Assembly (NCBI GenBank): GCA_024138015.1 | Contig: JAMXBB010000004.1 | Coordinates: forward strand, 104,862,718 to 104,926,717 | From: Lumnitzera littorea | Lineage: Eukaryota; Streptophyta; Magnoliopsida; Myrtales; Combretaceae | Direction of reading: 5' to 3' | DNA: 64,000 nt | In this document: positions 1 to 12,009 of the stretch, one piece after another | Layout of the letters: the number at the start of each line of letters is the position of its first letter | How positions within the stretch are numbered: position 1 is the first letter of the stretch | The notes under the pieces: generated by a model | The model's input: only the letters and a program-made list of their open reading frames with translations | Databases searched by the model: none | Told to the model about the DNA's origin: nothing | Made by a program: the position numbers and the translations under genes

Positions 1-2340
1 TAAATATTAGAGATTGTACTCTTTATGTTTATTAGTATTTAGGAGTTATCTCTATTCATTTATTAGTAATTTTACATGATTAAGTATATCGATCAATAAT
101 TGTACTCAATTAGGATTTTACGATCATAAGAATAAAGTTGTATATCTATAAGCTTAAAGTTTTAGTTTTAAGATTTTTATCAAGTTTGGATACAATCTCT
201 AATATTTATATATATATAAGATTTAGAATTTTTATATGCCATTAGAATTTTGGTTAATATATTACAGTTTTTCTCATTGAAATAGTTTTATGTTTATCAT
301 TTAGTAAAGTTTTTAGTTTATTTGGCCTTATTACCATAAAATTATCTAGGGTATTTAGATTCAATTTAGGGCTTTAACTAAAAATTTTTAGGGTTTACAG
401 TTCTCTTTTTGTCATAAAACTAAGTCTATGTTAGTTGTAGCTAAATAGAGATTTTAGAAATTCCTTCTAGTTCTCAAAGTTGGTCCAATTCAAGGTTTAC
501 ACAAAAATTAATTATATAGGTAAAAAAGCTCACATCAAGTTGATAAAAAAAGCATTTAATATGCATAATGTTATTATGCAATTAAAGAATACACAATCAA
601 ACATACCATTGATATAAGGAACTTGAATCACAATAAATAAAAAATATAATAATACAAGACACAAACCTTTAATTAATATATATACATATATATACACATT
701 CATCCATATTAATACTTAAATAAAATTAGAACCATAATATGATTTCAATTAATTTTTAAGGGTTTCATCTTAAAAAAACTTTTGGAAAAAAAAAAACACT
801 AAGATAAGAACTAATTTAGCAAAACTTGGTTGAGGATAAGATAACAATATTACAACAAAAAGTCAGGCACTACTTCTACCTACTACTTTGTGACTCTTAC
901 TCTACTATTTGTTATTATTATTAGTCTTTTTTTAAATTTTTAATTCACTGGCTATAGGGGTCGGCTGATTAGCTGACAAGGGCTAGTTGATTAGTATTTT
1001 GCAAGTGAAATGTGATAGAAGCAAAATAATTCACAAAATGACGTGACCTTCCTCGCAATTAAAATTGCTTTTAGAAGATTTGAGGTTTTCTTTAAAAAAG
1101 GAGAAAACCTCAGTTTTTTTCTTTATTTACATTATTATTGAGAATGAAATATACAAATTCTCCCTCCATTTAGATTTGAGGAAGGACAGGGTTTGGCGAG
1201 TCTATGCAGGTCATAGGTAGTAACTCGCTTAAACTGGTAAGTTGGTGACTCGGGAGGCGATTTGGTTAACTGAGAAAAAAAAAGATAAATTCAAAAAAAA
1301 ATGTTTTCAAAAAATTTTTTATTGTTTAACACTTGTAATTTTTCTTCTGTTTATTTTATGCATTTGATATTTAGATTAGATAATTTTTTTTAAAAAAAAC
1401 CGTAATTAACTTTTTTTTTTAAATCTAAGAGTTAGCGATATTGCTACCATTTTGGAAATCGAAAATGTTGGAATAAAAATTAGTTTGTACTATAGGACTT
1501 TTATAAAAAAAATTGAGATAGCTAATAACATAAATATGGCAGTTTTTTTTAATATAAAAATTGAGCAATAAACTAAAGATTTAAAAAAAATAAAAATTAG
1601 TTTAGAATTACAATTGTTTGATTTTGTATACCAGATACGTAGGCAACTGCTAATACAGTGCGACTAAAAAATTTAATTTTAAAGTCGTTTAAAATATAAT
1701 AAATACATTCTTATTATATTTCATGTACAATATAATTTTTCAATATATAGTATAATACCGTTATATGATGGAATATTATATAAATATTTACTATCCAAAT
1801 TTAAGTTTTTTTCGAATTTCAAATTTACTTGTGTTAGCACGTAGAATTTAGGAAAGAAAAAAAGAAAAGGAAATTATCCAGAAAATGGGAAAATTAAAAA
1901 AAAAAAAAAAAAAAGGATAGGTCATCTGCTGCTGAACTAGCGGGCCTATTGAATCGACATTGGCCAAGCAAATAACAGTTCGCCCAGCCCTTAAGCCCGT
2001 GACCCGCCGGTCCCGGCCTAGGTATACCTCCGTTATGCAAAATCTGACCTTCCTATTGACATGCGCTGGGACATATAATTGAGATGGAGCATTTTGACCA
2101 ATAAAAGACAGATGGTAGAGGAAATTATGAATGCATTCATTTAGGAGCTGTAATTGGGAAAAGAGGGAAAAAAAAAAATTAATTAGCACTGATGTTCAAG
2201 TACATATTTTTAATAGCAAATTCGAACCATTGGATCCGTACTGGATAATTCAACAAATTTTCAAAATTGACATGATTAAATATTTTGAGTATTTTTCTTT
2301 TTCACCAAATCGAATAAAGCCTGAACGTAAATGACGCTAG
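1..2340. other. AT-rich intergenic sequence, no gene recognised
   Basis: The stretch is strongly AT-rich with many A and T homopolymers. I found no domain, repeat pair or RNA gene in it. A local GC-rich patch at about 1920-2060 stands out from its surroundings but resembles nothing I recognise. The short open frames here (1848-2189 minus, 2131-2334 plus) are low-complexity and have no family resemblance. Confidence 0.6.
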
Positions 2341-2346
2341 CTGATG

Positions 2347-2511
2347 TTGACTGAAAGTCGTGCTTACATGGAACATAATTAAAAAGAAAAGCAAACGGAG
2401 ACAAGGATAATCAATTAAATATTGTCATGGGTCTGATCTCATGGCGACAGAGGACAATGGAATCGAGCAATCACTTTCTATGAACTTACCATGCAAGCAA
2501 CTTTGACGTCA
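2347..2511 (+). promoter_or_regulatory. Candidate defence-type promoter motifs of TNL gene 1
   Basis: A W-box-like TTGACT lies at 2347-2352. A perfect palindrome TGACGTCA lies at 2504-2511, overlapping TTGACG at 2503-2508, about 150 bases before the ATG at 2664. W-boxes bind WRKY factors, and TGACG is the core bound by TGA-type bZIP factors of salicylate signalling. The motifs are visible in the sequence; their use is inferred. Short motifs occur by chance, so the palindrome is the stronger item. Confidence 0.4.
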
Positions 2512-2663
2512 TTATACCTTTCTTCTCACTGGCATTCCCGAGTTGTTGCTAGTTCCATCTATGGCTTCAGAGATCCATGTGTGTTGATCTCACAAAGGAA
2601 AAAGAAAAAAAAAAAAAGAAAAAAACCTTTCCCATCTTTCTGTCCGTGTTGATCAGAGCAAAT

Positions 2664-5600
2664 ATGGGACAAAAGCTAGAAGACGACTACTGTCTCCCTC
2701 CCCCACTGATACGACATACACCTGAGATTACTTCTGACAGTTCTTCAGACAGGGCGTATGACGTGTTCCTCAACTTCCGAGGACCCGACTGTCGCCATAC
2801 TGTCGCCGACGTTCTTTATCGCGGCTTGACTAATGCTGGATTCCGCGTGTTCCTAGACGATGAAGAGATCCGAAAAGGCGAAGTGATTGAAGGAGAATTG
2901 TTGAGAGGTATCACCAACTCAAGAATCTACATCCCCATTTTCTCTAGAGACTATGCTTCCAGCAAGTGGTGCCTCCGTGAACTTGCCAAAATTATTGATT
3001 GTTGGGAGAGTTCAATCGGTGACACGAACAAGGTGATTTTTCCCATCTTCTACGACGTTGATGTTAGTAAAGACGTCAAGCTTCGATCGGAAGTGTACAC
3101 CACTGCCCTGGAAAACCACAAGGACAAGCTCGGTGAAGTTGCTGTAAAGCCATGGAGGGACGCGCTTTGCAAGGTAGCCGGAATCAAGGGATGGAACTTG
3201 AAGGATCATGGGTAATGTCCACATATCTTTCTCCTAGTGATTGATTTTGGCCCTTCTAGGTTCATTCTTTAATGCCTAACTTGGACTGAAGTATGTATGT
3301 TTTGTTCTGGTTCATACTCATGACAGCCTAAGTGAACTTGCGTATCTTATCAACAAAGAGGTTTTCTGTAAGCTCACTGCAAGCGAAGCTGTTCCTAGTT
3401 TGTCTGATCGCTTGGTGGGGATTGATAAGCCGGCGAAAGATATTATGGTGTTGTTAGAGAAAGGATCTCCTGGTCTCCGGTTTATTGTGATTCATGGCAT
3501 GGGCGGAATTGGAAAAACGACCCTAGCCGATGCTGTATTCAAGAGAATTTCTTCTCGCTTTCAAGGTGGATGCTTTCTGAGAGATGTCCGACGATCAGTG
3601 AGTGTCGATGACATGGTGAAGTTACAAGAGAAGTTATTATCAGATACTCTCAATCTTAATTTTATCAAAGTATCTGATACTGATGATGGCATTGACAAGA
3701 TAAGCAAAAGGTTACGTGAAAAAAAAGTCCTTATTGTCCTCGATGATGTGGATAAGCGAGATCATCTTCTAAACTTGGTAGCTAAGTCCTATTGGTTCGG
3801 TCCCAGAAGTAGAATTATAATTACGACTAGGAACACTCAATTCTTGCCAATTAAAGACAATAACGAGTATTATTTCTATGAACTGGGAAAGATGGATACA
3901 CGCCATGGTCTTCAACTTTTTTGTCGGCATGCCTTTGAAAATGATAGACCCCCACCTGAGTTTTATGATATATCGACTGAGATTGTTGACACTACAGGTG
4001 GACTTCCGTTGTCGCTCCAGGTCATCGGTTCTTCACTTTACAACCAAGATGATGTAACATGGAAGTTCAGATTGGAGAAGCTAAAGGAGGCTCCTCATAA
4101 GGATGTCCAAGAAACGCTGATGATAAGTTACCAGGCATTAGAGTATGAGCAACAACAGATTTTTCTGGATATTGCATGCTTCTTCAACGATGAAAAGATG
4201 ATAGATCCAATTTATTATTGGGAGGCTTGTAAATTCTACCCAGATAGCGGAATTAAGATTCTTGTACGAAGGTCTATGATCAAGGTATACAGTGAGGGCA
4301 AATTATGGATGCATGACCAGTTGAGGGACCTAGGAAGAGCAATTTCCCAAGCAAAAATGAGATGTTTAGAAAGCCAATCACCTGCAAGACCTAGCAGATT
4401 ATGGTCTCCAGAAGTTGCATTGGATGTAGTGCGGAAACAAGAAGTATGTTAAAACAGTTTTAGCTATTCTTTTCCTTTAGTTTTGCATCATAATTTACTC
4501 TCGCTAAAAAGTGCACGTACTTTGTTAAAAATGTCAATTTTTCAGGTAGATGAGGGCATCATCGCACTAAACCTTGGGGCTTTGGATGAGGATTTTTGTT
4601 TTGTACGTGAACAATTTGCACGGGCAGTCAACTTAAAGTTCCTTCAAATGCAAGGGGGAAACTTTGAGGGAGACTTCAAAAACGTTCTCCAACAACTAAT
4701 GTGGTTGTCTTGGTCCAACTGTCCTCTAAGACTGGACGTAGCCAATCTATGTTTCAAAAACTTGGTTATTCTGAAGCTCTTCAGGTGTCAAATGGCTGAA
4801 GATTGGGGTGGATGGGGAGTTTTCAAGGTATTAAATTTACTATGTATTTCTATTTGTCATTTGTCTCAAGTTATTGAATGACATTTATTCTTCAACTCTA
4901 ATACGATGTTTGCATTGCATAGGAGTCCAAACATTTGAAAGTCTTGCATCTTGAAGATTGCCAAGGTCTGACGAGAACCCCCAACTTCTCTACTTTGATT
5001 CAACTTGAGAGATTGATTCTTAGATATTGCTTCAAGTTGGTAGAGATTGACTTATCCATCAACAAGTTAAAGCACCTAAATTACTTAGAGATATGCGATG
5101 TTGGACTTACACAATTGCATCCCTCAATCGGAGAGTTAGTAAACCTGAAGCATTTGCATTTCAGAGGATGTCTTTCGCTTGAGAACCTTCCAGGCTCAAT
5201 TGGGAAACTAGTGTTGCTAGAAGAGTTGGACATATATGATTCACGAATAGAAAAGTTACCCGATTCTATTGGAGACCTCGAACATTTGAAAATTTTAAGG
5301 TTAGAACGTTGTTCAATAGAATACCTACCTGACACTATAGGGAGACTTGAATCATTGGAACAGTTGTCACTAAAAGATTCAAGAGTAATTTCTCTGCCTG
5401 AAACCATTGGAAACCTCGAAAGGTTAAAGGTCATCAATGTGTCCTTCACTATGATAGAAATGTTACCAAAGGCTTTAGTGAAGCTGGAGAATCTTGAGAT
5501 ATTAATGGCTTATGGTTGTGCAAAAATGGATGGCAATCTACCTGTGGAAATTGGAAAGTTATCTTGCTTAAGAATCCTAAACCTTTCATCAACTGCTATT

Positions 5601-6521
5601 AATAGTGTGCCAATAACTATGAACCAGCTTTCTCATCTTCAGGAACTTGATTTGCATGGGATTCATGACCCCAAAGAATTATCGAATCTTCCTACGGGTT
5701 TAGTAAAGTTACGTGTGATGTCTTCATCATTGGAGTCACACCGAGTACCTGATCTTTCAAATATGACTAATTTAGTTGAGTTATCATTATCTAATGGAGG
5801 TTCTTATGATGATTCCGACTTGACCTTGTTACCATGTAACCAAACTCCCCAAATGGAGTGGCTAGCGAGGTTGACCAAATTAGAGATTTTGGAGCTGTAT
5901 TTTCTTGATCTCATCTCGCTTCCAACAAGCTTGAGTTCCCTTTCTCGCCTCCAATCATTCTTTATGAATTGTTCCAACCTACAATCTCTGCGTCATCTTC
6001 CGTCAAGTCTTAATACTGTGCATTTGATTAATGTGAAGTCACCGATGGACAGGCAACACTTATCCAGCTTGAATAATCTATCCACTTTAGAGCTTATCAG
6101 ATGCTATTTAAAAGAGATTAAGGTTGATTGCTTTGAACATCTCCATAAACTGCGCTTGATGAGGTGTAAATTCCTTGAGAGACTATCCAATCTGTCTTGC
6201 TTAAAGAAGCTTCATAAGCTGGCTATATTTAATTGCCCACTTCTAGTAGACATTGAAGGTGTGGGGCAACTAAAGTCTCTACGGTCACTAATGTTGTTTG
6301 ATTGTGCTTCCATACGACGGTTGCCCAGTTTATTGAGGTTGAAGAAGCTGGAGGAATTGAATCTTTCGTATTGTGAATCTCTAGAAAATATACCTGAAGT
6401 GGATGAGGAGGCACCATGTTATCTTTATATATCGGATTGTGATAATTTTCGTACCTTCCATGGCGCTTACTCAGAGCACCATCGCGCCATCAAACATGAA
6501 TTCTCGGTGGAGAAGGAGTAG
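2664..6521 (+). CDS. TNL gene 1: TIR-NB-ARC-LRR disease resistance protein, L6-like, four exons
   Basis: Predicted intracellular immune receptor that would sense a pathogen effector and signal through TIR NADase activity. Exons: 2664-3211, 3327-4443, 4546-4827, 4923-6521, all with GT-AG introns and consistent phase (1181 residues). TIR occupies about residues 31-180 (VFLNFRGPD, DDEEIRKG, WCLREL with the putative catalytic Glu at about 106). NB-ARC follows: P-loop GMGGIGKTT about 240-248, kinase-2 LIVLDDVD about 318-325, RNBS-B IIITTRN, GLPL about 408-411, FLDIACFF, and MHD about 511-513. Exon 4 is almost wholly leucine-rich repeats of about 23 residues with LPxxIGxLxxL signatures. The ATG at 2664 has a good context (A at -3, G at +4). 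An in-frame ATG at 2577 would add 29 residues, including a lysine run and a short hydrophobic stretch. Compared with gene 2, the last exon ends early at TAG 6519-6521. The frame is intact, so it is probably functional. Confidence 0.93.
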
Positions 6522-9451
6522 AGTCACCCATAAGGATCTTCTATGAGTGGGTAAGGAGTTGCATGGCTAGGCGACGGTGTTCCTTTAGACATTAGAGAAC
6601 TGTGGTAAAAACCCTTGGATCCTCATCTTTCAATCTCAACTGTCCATGGAGTAAACCATTATGATATTGATGAAATAATATATATATATATATATAACCA
6701 GCAACTTGCTCACCCGGTTATTTTATGTTCCTTGCAGCTTTCCTTTTTGTTAAAGGCGAATGAATTTTGAAGAGCTGTTCCCTTTTGCAGTGATGCCCTC
6801 ATCTGCAGATATTATGCAATTGAGTGGTAAGGTAAGATAGCTCTGTTTTGCAACTGATGGTACCTCATTTACCGCTGCGTAATATTACTGTTTTTAATTA
6901 GAAAAATAGATGTTATTTGATAAGTCATATCATGTGCTTTTTTCAGTTTAATATTGTTGATGGAGATCAGGGTTTGATGTACAGTACCAAGCAATATATA
7001 TATATATAAGTAAATATATTATTACCGGAACAAATAAAAGGTCCCAAAATTCTTTTCTTTCTTTCTTTTTTTTTTTTTTATCTTTTTGTTTATTTTTCAT
7101 ATTTCACTTTTTTAATATATGATCTAACTGATTATAATGACAATCTCTTTTAAATTTATTTTGGTAAAAAGGTTTTGCTAACCATATATTCGAGTCCATT
7201 AATGTTGTGATTGTAGTATTTATTTTAATTACTTACCCTTTTATTAGCTTCTTGGTTTTTAGCATTTTTACGATTTTACCCATTTCCAAGGAAAAGTCCT
7301 GTATCCGGTGTCTCTTTCTTTCTTTCTTCTACCTGTAAATATACTCAATCTAAGATGGTTTCACGTGGCATTAGCAACTATACAAGTTCGAAATACTTTC
7401 TTGAAAGAGGAATCAACATGAATCCATTACTTGTAATGCCTTCATCAGCTTTGCTCTATCAAGTGTTTTCTTTATTGGCAGGACAATTTTAGGTGTTTCA
7501 TAAACCAAGCTATGCCTACCCATCCAAATCAGCTCTCCCGTTACGATTCTTAATTTGATGGAATCTGATAAGGGCACCATAATATAGAAGCATTTGTTGG
7601 TAGAGGTTATTATAAGAAATAGTGATATTACTGATGTCATAAAGTCTATTTTCATTTATTTTGAAGTTTGTGATTCTATTTATGAAAGTATCTGTTGAAG
7701 GAAAAGTCTCATTTTCTGCTGCTTTTGTCTCAAGTAGGCTAAGAGCTAAGAGTCGATGAAGGAATATTATATTTTCTGCTAATTTTTATTTTACAAAGTT
7801 AAAGAGTCAAAAGTCTTACATGGGAATTCAAAGGTGAGGTGCATGATCCTTGGACTTGTATATGCGGAAAGGAACAATTGAATTAAAAAGCTTACCAATT
7901 TAACATTGAATTATTGAAGAAAACTAATGGATTGAAACTGTAAATGGTTGCAATGAAAGAATGCATAAAGCGAATATGGAATTGCTAATAGCCCCATTTG
8001 ACTTCCTATGAAATTATCAAAATAGGAATAGCGAGTTCATTAACATTCGAATAAACTTAAAAGAATTTCTCAGCTATTGGCATAGAGAATCCTTGTGTAT
8101 GACTTTCGACAAGCCCCATAAAGGTTTTCCTGGAGTGAAGAAAAGTAAAAGCCATCTTGACCCTGTGTACTTAAGAGAAGGTTGATTTAAGCCTTTGATT
8201 GAAACATAGAGACATTTCAAGAGTTACGAGCTTATTAAGGCATTGTTTCGGAGGCATAAAATTGATAAAACGTTTTAACATTGTTTCTCCTCATAGTCGC
8301 ATGAATCACTTAACCCTATCTCTCCATTTCCTTTTCACTTAAAAAATCTACCAAAGGAGACGAGGTGACATGCTACGACCACGCACAGGTGTGTTGCCCC
8401 GACTCGCAATATCACCAACATAGGCATTCCATGAGAATGACGTTAATCAGTTTTTACATTTACCATTAACTGGACATGGTTATATTATTTGCTTTCAACA
8501 TCAACGGCAGCTGCTTCTATGATGAGCTATACCTAATAATAATGTAATAAAATAAGAAACTCATTACTTGAATTGCTTTATAACAATAATCAGTAAAGTT
8601 ATATTTTCCAGTGAAACCAAAGATGCATCATCATTTTGGTTTTGCCTCTTTTTTTTAGTTTTATTTTCATGTTAATACTTAAGCTAGCAGCTTATAATGA
8701 AAATTTCTTTAACTTTATTTTGCTTTATCGGAAAGCTAATGAAATCTCTCATTGAGATTAATACAATTTGATTACTTCCCTTCCGTTGGCTTTTGATGTT
8801 TTGGTGCTTCATGATTTTATCTCGTATAATTATGCGATTGCAGATGCTGGAAGCATTGTACTTTGATTGCAACTTCAAGCATGAGGCGAGCAGTTATTGT
8901 CTTCTATTGATGAACTATTGCATGCTACTCAGAACAATAGCCATAGCAAGATCTTGGCTAGCTTAAGAACTCAGTTGTGACTGTATGTGTGAAGGTAACG
9001 AAATTGAGATAGTTTGGCCAGGCAGAGATGGCAAAAGCCTTTTATGTTGATTAGGCCAATCTAATGGTGGTGGTGGTGGTTGGTGGGAGAGTGAGGATTT
9101 TGTTCTGAATGTAAGTTAAAAAAGGATGTGCCTATTTGAACTATCTTGCATTTATAGCTAGTGGTTAAGAAAATTGTTTTGATTTGGGTCTGCATTTCTT
9201 TCTGTGGTAACACTTTTTATTAGTAGGTTTTGGATGGCTTTTGCCATAATGGATATTCTCCTAGTTGACATTGAGGATTTGTTTCTTCTTTGGAAAATTG
9301 GGAGTCATCTTCATTGCCTATGTAATATATGTATATGTATGGAGTAGATTTCCAATTTTTCAGGACCGATTGGTAAGATATATCTTCTAAACGAATGCAA
9401 ACATACAGTCCTCTTGCAAATTTCTTTGGGGATGCTTTTGACATATTGTAT
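6522..9451 (+). other. 3' flank of TNL gene 1, member of a repeated TNL-flank family
   Basis: No coding domain is seen. The sequence is recognisably repeated beside other TNL copies. The stretch with AACTTGCTCACCCGGTTATT at about 6701 recurs at about 31198 and, degraded, at about 25728. The stretch from about 7425 recurs at about 32985 and 61000. The stretch with ATACCTAATAATAATGTAAT at about 8529 recurs at about 62537. A (TA)n run lies near 6678-6697. It is best read as the 3' UTR and downstream part of the duplicated TNL unit, cut at 9451 by the Athila element. Confidence 0.6.
6791..6831 (+). other. Putative 41-nt 3' micro-exon of TNL gene 1
   Basis: The segment is bounded by TTTTGCAG on the left and GTAAGATAG on the right, and is matched by a 41-nt counterpart at 31286-31326 after gene 2 with the same splice sites. 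A donor-like GG/GTAAGGAG also lies at about 6549 and at 31080 after each LRR exon. In gene 1 the exon would lie beyond the stop codon, so it would belong to a spliced 3' UTR. This is inferred without transcript evidence. Confidence 0.4.
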
Positions 9452-10693
9452 TGATATGAGGCAAGTGCACCTATCAGTTTTAATATAGCGGATGTGAGTC
9501 CAAATCGATCCCTCAGAGATTTTGAGTACTAATATTAAATTTAGCTTTATTATCTAACCGGAAAATTGTGATGAGTTGAATGAATTAAAAATACTGAAAT
9601 TAACAAACTAAACTAATTATGAGACTTGATTAAGCAAATTAGAAAGCAATAAAACTACGAACGACTTCAAGAAATTAATAACGTATTTAGGAATTATTTC
9701 TCCTAGTGTTTAACATGTGACCGCTTAAAATATATTCAATTCAGTTTCTATTATTCTTGACCGGAGGGATTCACAATTAAAGTTAATACCTTTCTCAAGT
9801 ATATTAACCTTAATCCTAAATTATTTACCGGAATCTCTTCACTTAGTAATATAGCTTAGAATTGCATTAATGTATAATGAATTCCCACACAAACAATCAA
9901 CTTTCCGGAAAAAACATGTATCTTATCTCTAAGTACACATGTAATTCTCTCCAATTATGCTAAGATCTAATTACACATGCAATTTCTCAATCATCATGCA
10001 TAATATCATATATTGATACTCTAGAATTATCGATCAACAATTAAACAACATAATTGAATCAAGAAAAGATAAAAACTTTATTGAAATTATAATTCAACCC
10101 AAGGGTTACATGAACCCAAGGGTTACATGAAACCCTAGGTTCCATAATCCTAAATACTCGAATTCTAAGCTATCATAATGAATCTAAAAACGAGTTCCAT
10201 CAAAAATATAAAATAAAACATGAAAAACTCCTTTAATTGATGAACAATCTCTCTAATCTTGAAGTTGATGTTGTTTTCGTTTTTTTTTTCTTCTCTTTCT
10301 CCTCAAGTCTCTTCTCTTCTCTCTAGTGTCTCGTTCGTTTCTCTCATGTCTCCCTTTTGTCTAAAACCTCAGATATTCTTATATATATGTATTATAAGGA
10401 TTCTGTTTTCGTTACCAGACACGGCCTGGGACATGACTATGTCTCCAGGTCATGTAACTTTCTACACCTAGGCAAATTTTTCTACATAACTTCAAAACTT
10501 CATAACTCCTTCGTTTGAACTCCGAATTAAGTGAAACTTGATTCCTTTTCTTCATTTTCGATCCTAGAACACGTTTAAACCTTGAAATCAAAAGTTTACT
10601 CAATTAAATATCATTTTCTTTAAAGAAAACAAAAAATGTAAGGGAAATACTATAAAATCATCATATGAAATATGTTTAAAATCAGAGTTATCA
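9452..10693 (-). repeat. 3' LTR of the Athila element
   Basis: Matches 20197-21418 along its whole length. It starts TGATATGAGGCAAGTGCACC and ends GTTATCA. It is about 20 bases longer than its partner, mostly because a 19-base unit beginning ACCCAAGGGTTACATGA is present twice in tandem at about 10097-10134 and only once in the other LTR. Counting by eye, I saw 16 substitutions in roughly the first 570 aligned bases, mostly transitions. Confidence 0.93.
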
Positions 10694-10708
10694 AATTTCC
10701 CCACACTT
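10694..10708 (-). other. Polypurine tract of the Athila element
   Basis: Read on the minus strand, the bases next to the 3' LTR are AAGTGTGGGGAAATT. This purine-rich run at the internal edge of an LTR is where plus-strand DNA synthesis is primed in this family. Its position supports the LTR boundary at 10693 and the minus orientation. Confidence 0.75.
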
Positions 10709-11195
10709 GAGCATTTGCTTGTCCTCAAGCAAATAAATCAAAACAAGACTTTCGGGACAAGAAACGCTAATAAAAATTTATCACTATTTAGGAAACCTGT
10801 GAACGAATACACTTGACCAGAAGAAAGGTAAGAAAATCATTCTGAACTAACTTGCAATAATAAAGTTAACCAATTTCATCTGACCATATTCGAATGCTCC
10901 AACCATACTTAATACTAGAATTCACTAGTTAATTTATGAAAATCAAAGTTTACCCAAGTCATTTAACCAAGGATTCTTAAACTAAAAATTAGATTTAATA
11001 TCTCACCAACCGAGAAAGAGTCATAAAAATTTTATCCATTTGACTAAAATGTATACAATTCTCTTTTCCATCTCACTAAGCACCATAATCTAAAACAAAC
11101 ATATTTTACATCCACTCATCCTCTAATTATCCCCCTAGTTCATGCTTTTGTTGAGAGGTCTTTTCTTTTAAATTTACCTTATTTAATGCACAATT

Positions 11196-11402
11196 GTGTT
11201 GGTAGTAGGAAAGAATCTCACTCTTCTGATGGACCAAGACCAATCCATACCAACTTATTTCTTATATTGATAGCGGGAAAGAACCTTGCTCTTCTGACGG
11301 ACCAAGGCCGATCCATATCAATTTTTTTTTTTTTTCACTTGAATTGGCATTGGGACTCAATCTCGCTCTTCTGACGGACCAAGACGAATCCTTACCAATT
11401 TT
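11196..11402 (-). repeat. Three-copy tandem repeat in the Athila 3' internal region
   Basis: Three imperfect units of about 75-80 bases contain the cores CTCTTCTGATGGACCAAGAC (about 11221), CTCTTCTGACGGACCAAGGC (about 11290) and CTCTTCTGACGGACCAAGAC (about 11366), each followed by a T-rich spacer. The array lies between the env-position ORF and the polypurine tract and has no coding role that I can see. Confidence 0.7.
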
Positions 11403-12009
11403 TTCTATTCATACACTTGTTATTACTTTTGACCTCTAATCATTATGATTTTTCAGGGGTTTCATTTGTTTGTTTGCTAAAAATTATAGGGCTTTAATAA
11501 TTTCTAAGAGAAAGGTATACATAAAAGTAAATTTAAAAATAACCATGACTAACTCTCAACTAGTGATGTTGCTCCAATCTCAAGTCTTAAAGTCCTAAGC
11601 TAAATAATTCGTAACTTTGCCTTCCAAAAATTTGACTTATCAATTCTAGTAAAGTATCATAAGATCAATAACGATCAACATGACATAATTAATTTGGCTT
11701 AATACCAATTAATCACCTATTGCAAGTTAACTTAAAAAGTAATTGGGTCAAATATGACTAATTGGTCTCCTAGATAGTAACAAATTCATATATATCACTT
11801 CCCCACACTTAAAAACGTACATTGTCCCCAATGTACCACGAAAAATCATAGCAGCACGAAAAAGTAGTATAGGGAAAAAGGAAATATATATACTGAAAAA
11901 AAACTAATACTTTCCTGCCAGTCAAAAAGAAGTATAAAATGAAAAAGCATCATCATTATATATAGCAGAGTTCACAAGCCTTGATCAACAAAAGACAACA
12001 CAAAAAATT

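Noticed and set aside
1848..2189. 113-residue minus-strand frame
   Set aside because: It is composed largely of homopolymer-derived Phe and Leu runs and has no recognisable domain or neighbour.
5081..5449. Minus-strand open frames antisense to LRR exons (also 6229-6417, 29183-29395, 29986-30174, 30358-30552, 30631-31035)
   Set aside because: They are shadows of the regular LRR codon pattern, with no family resemblance and no conserved start.
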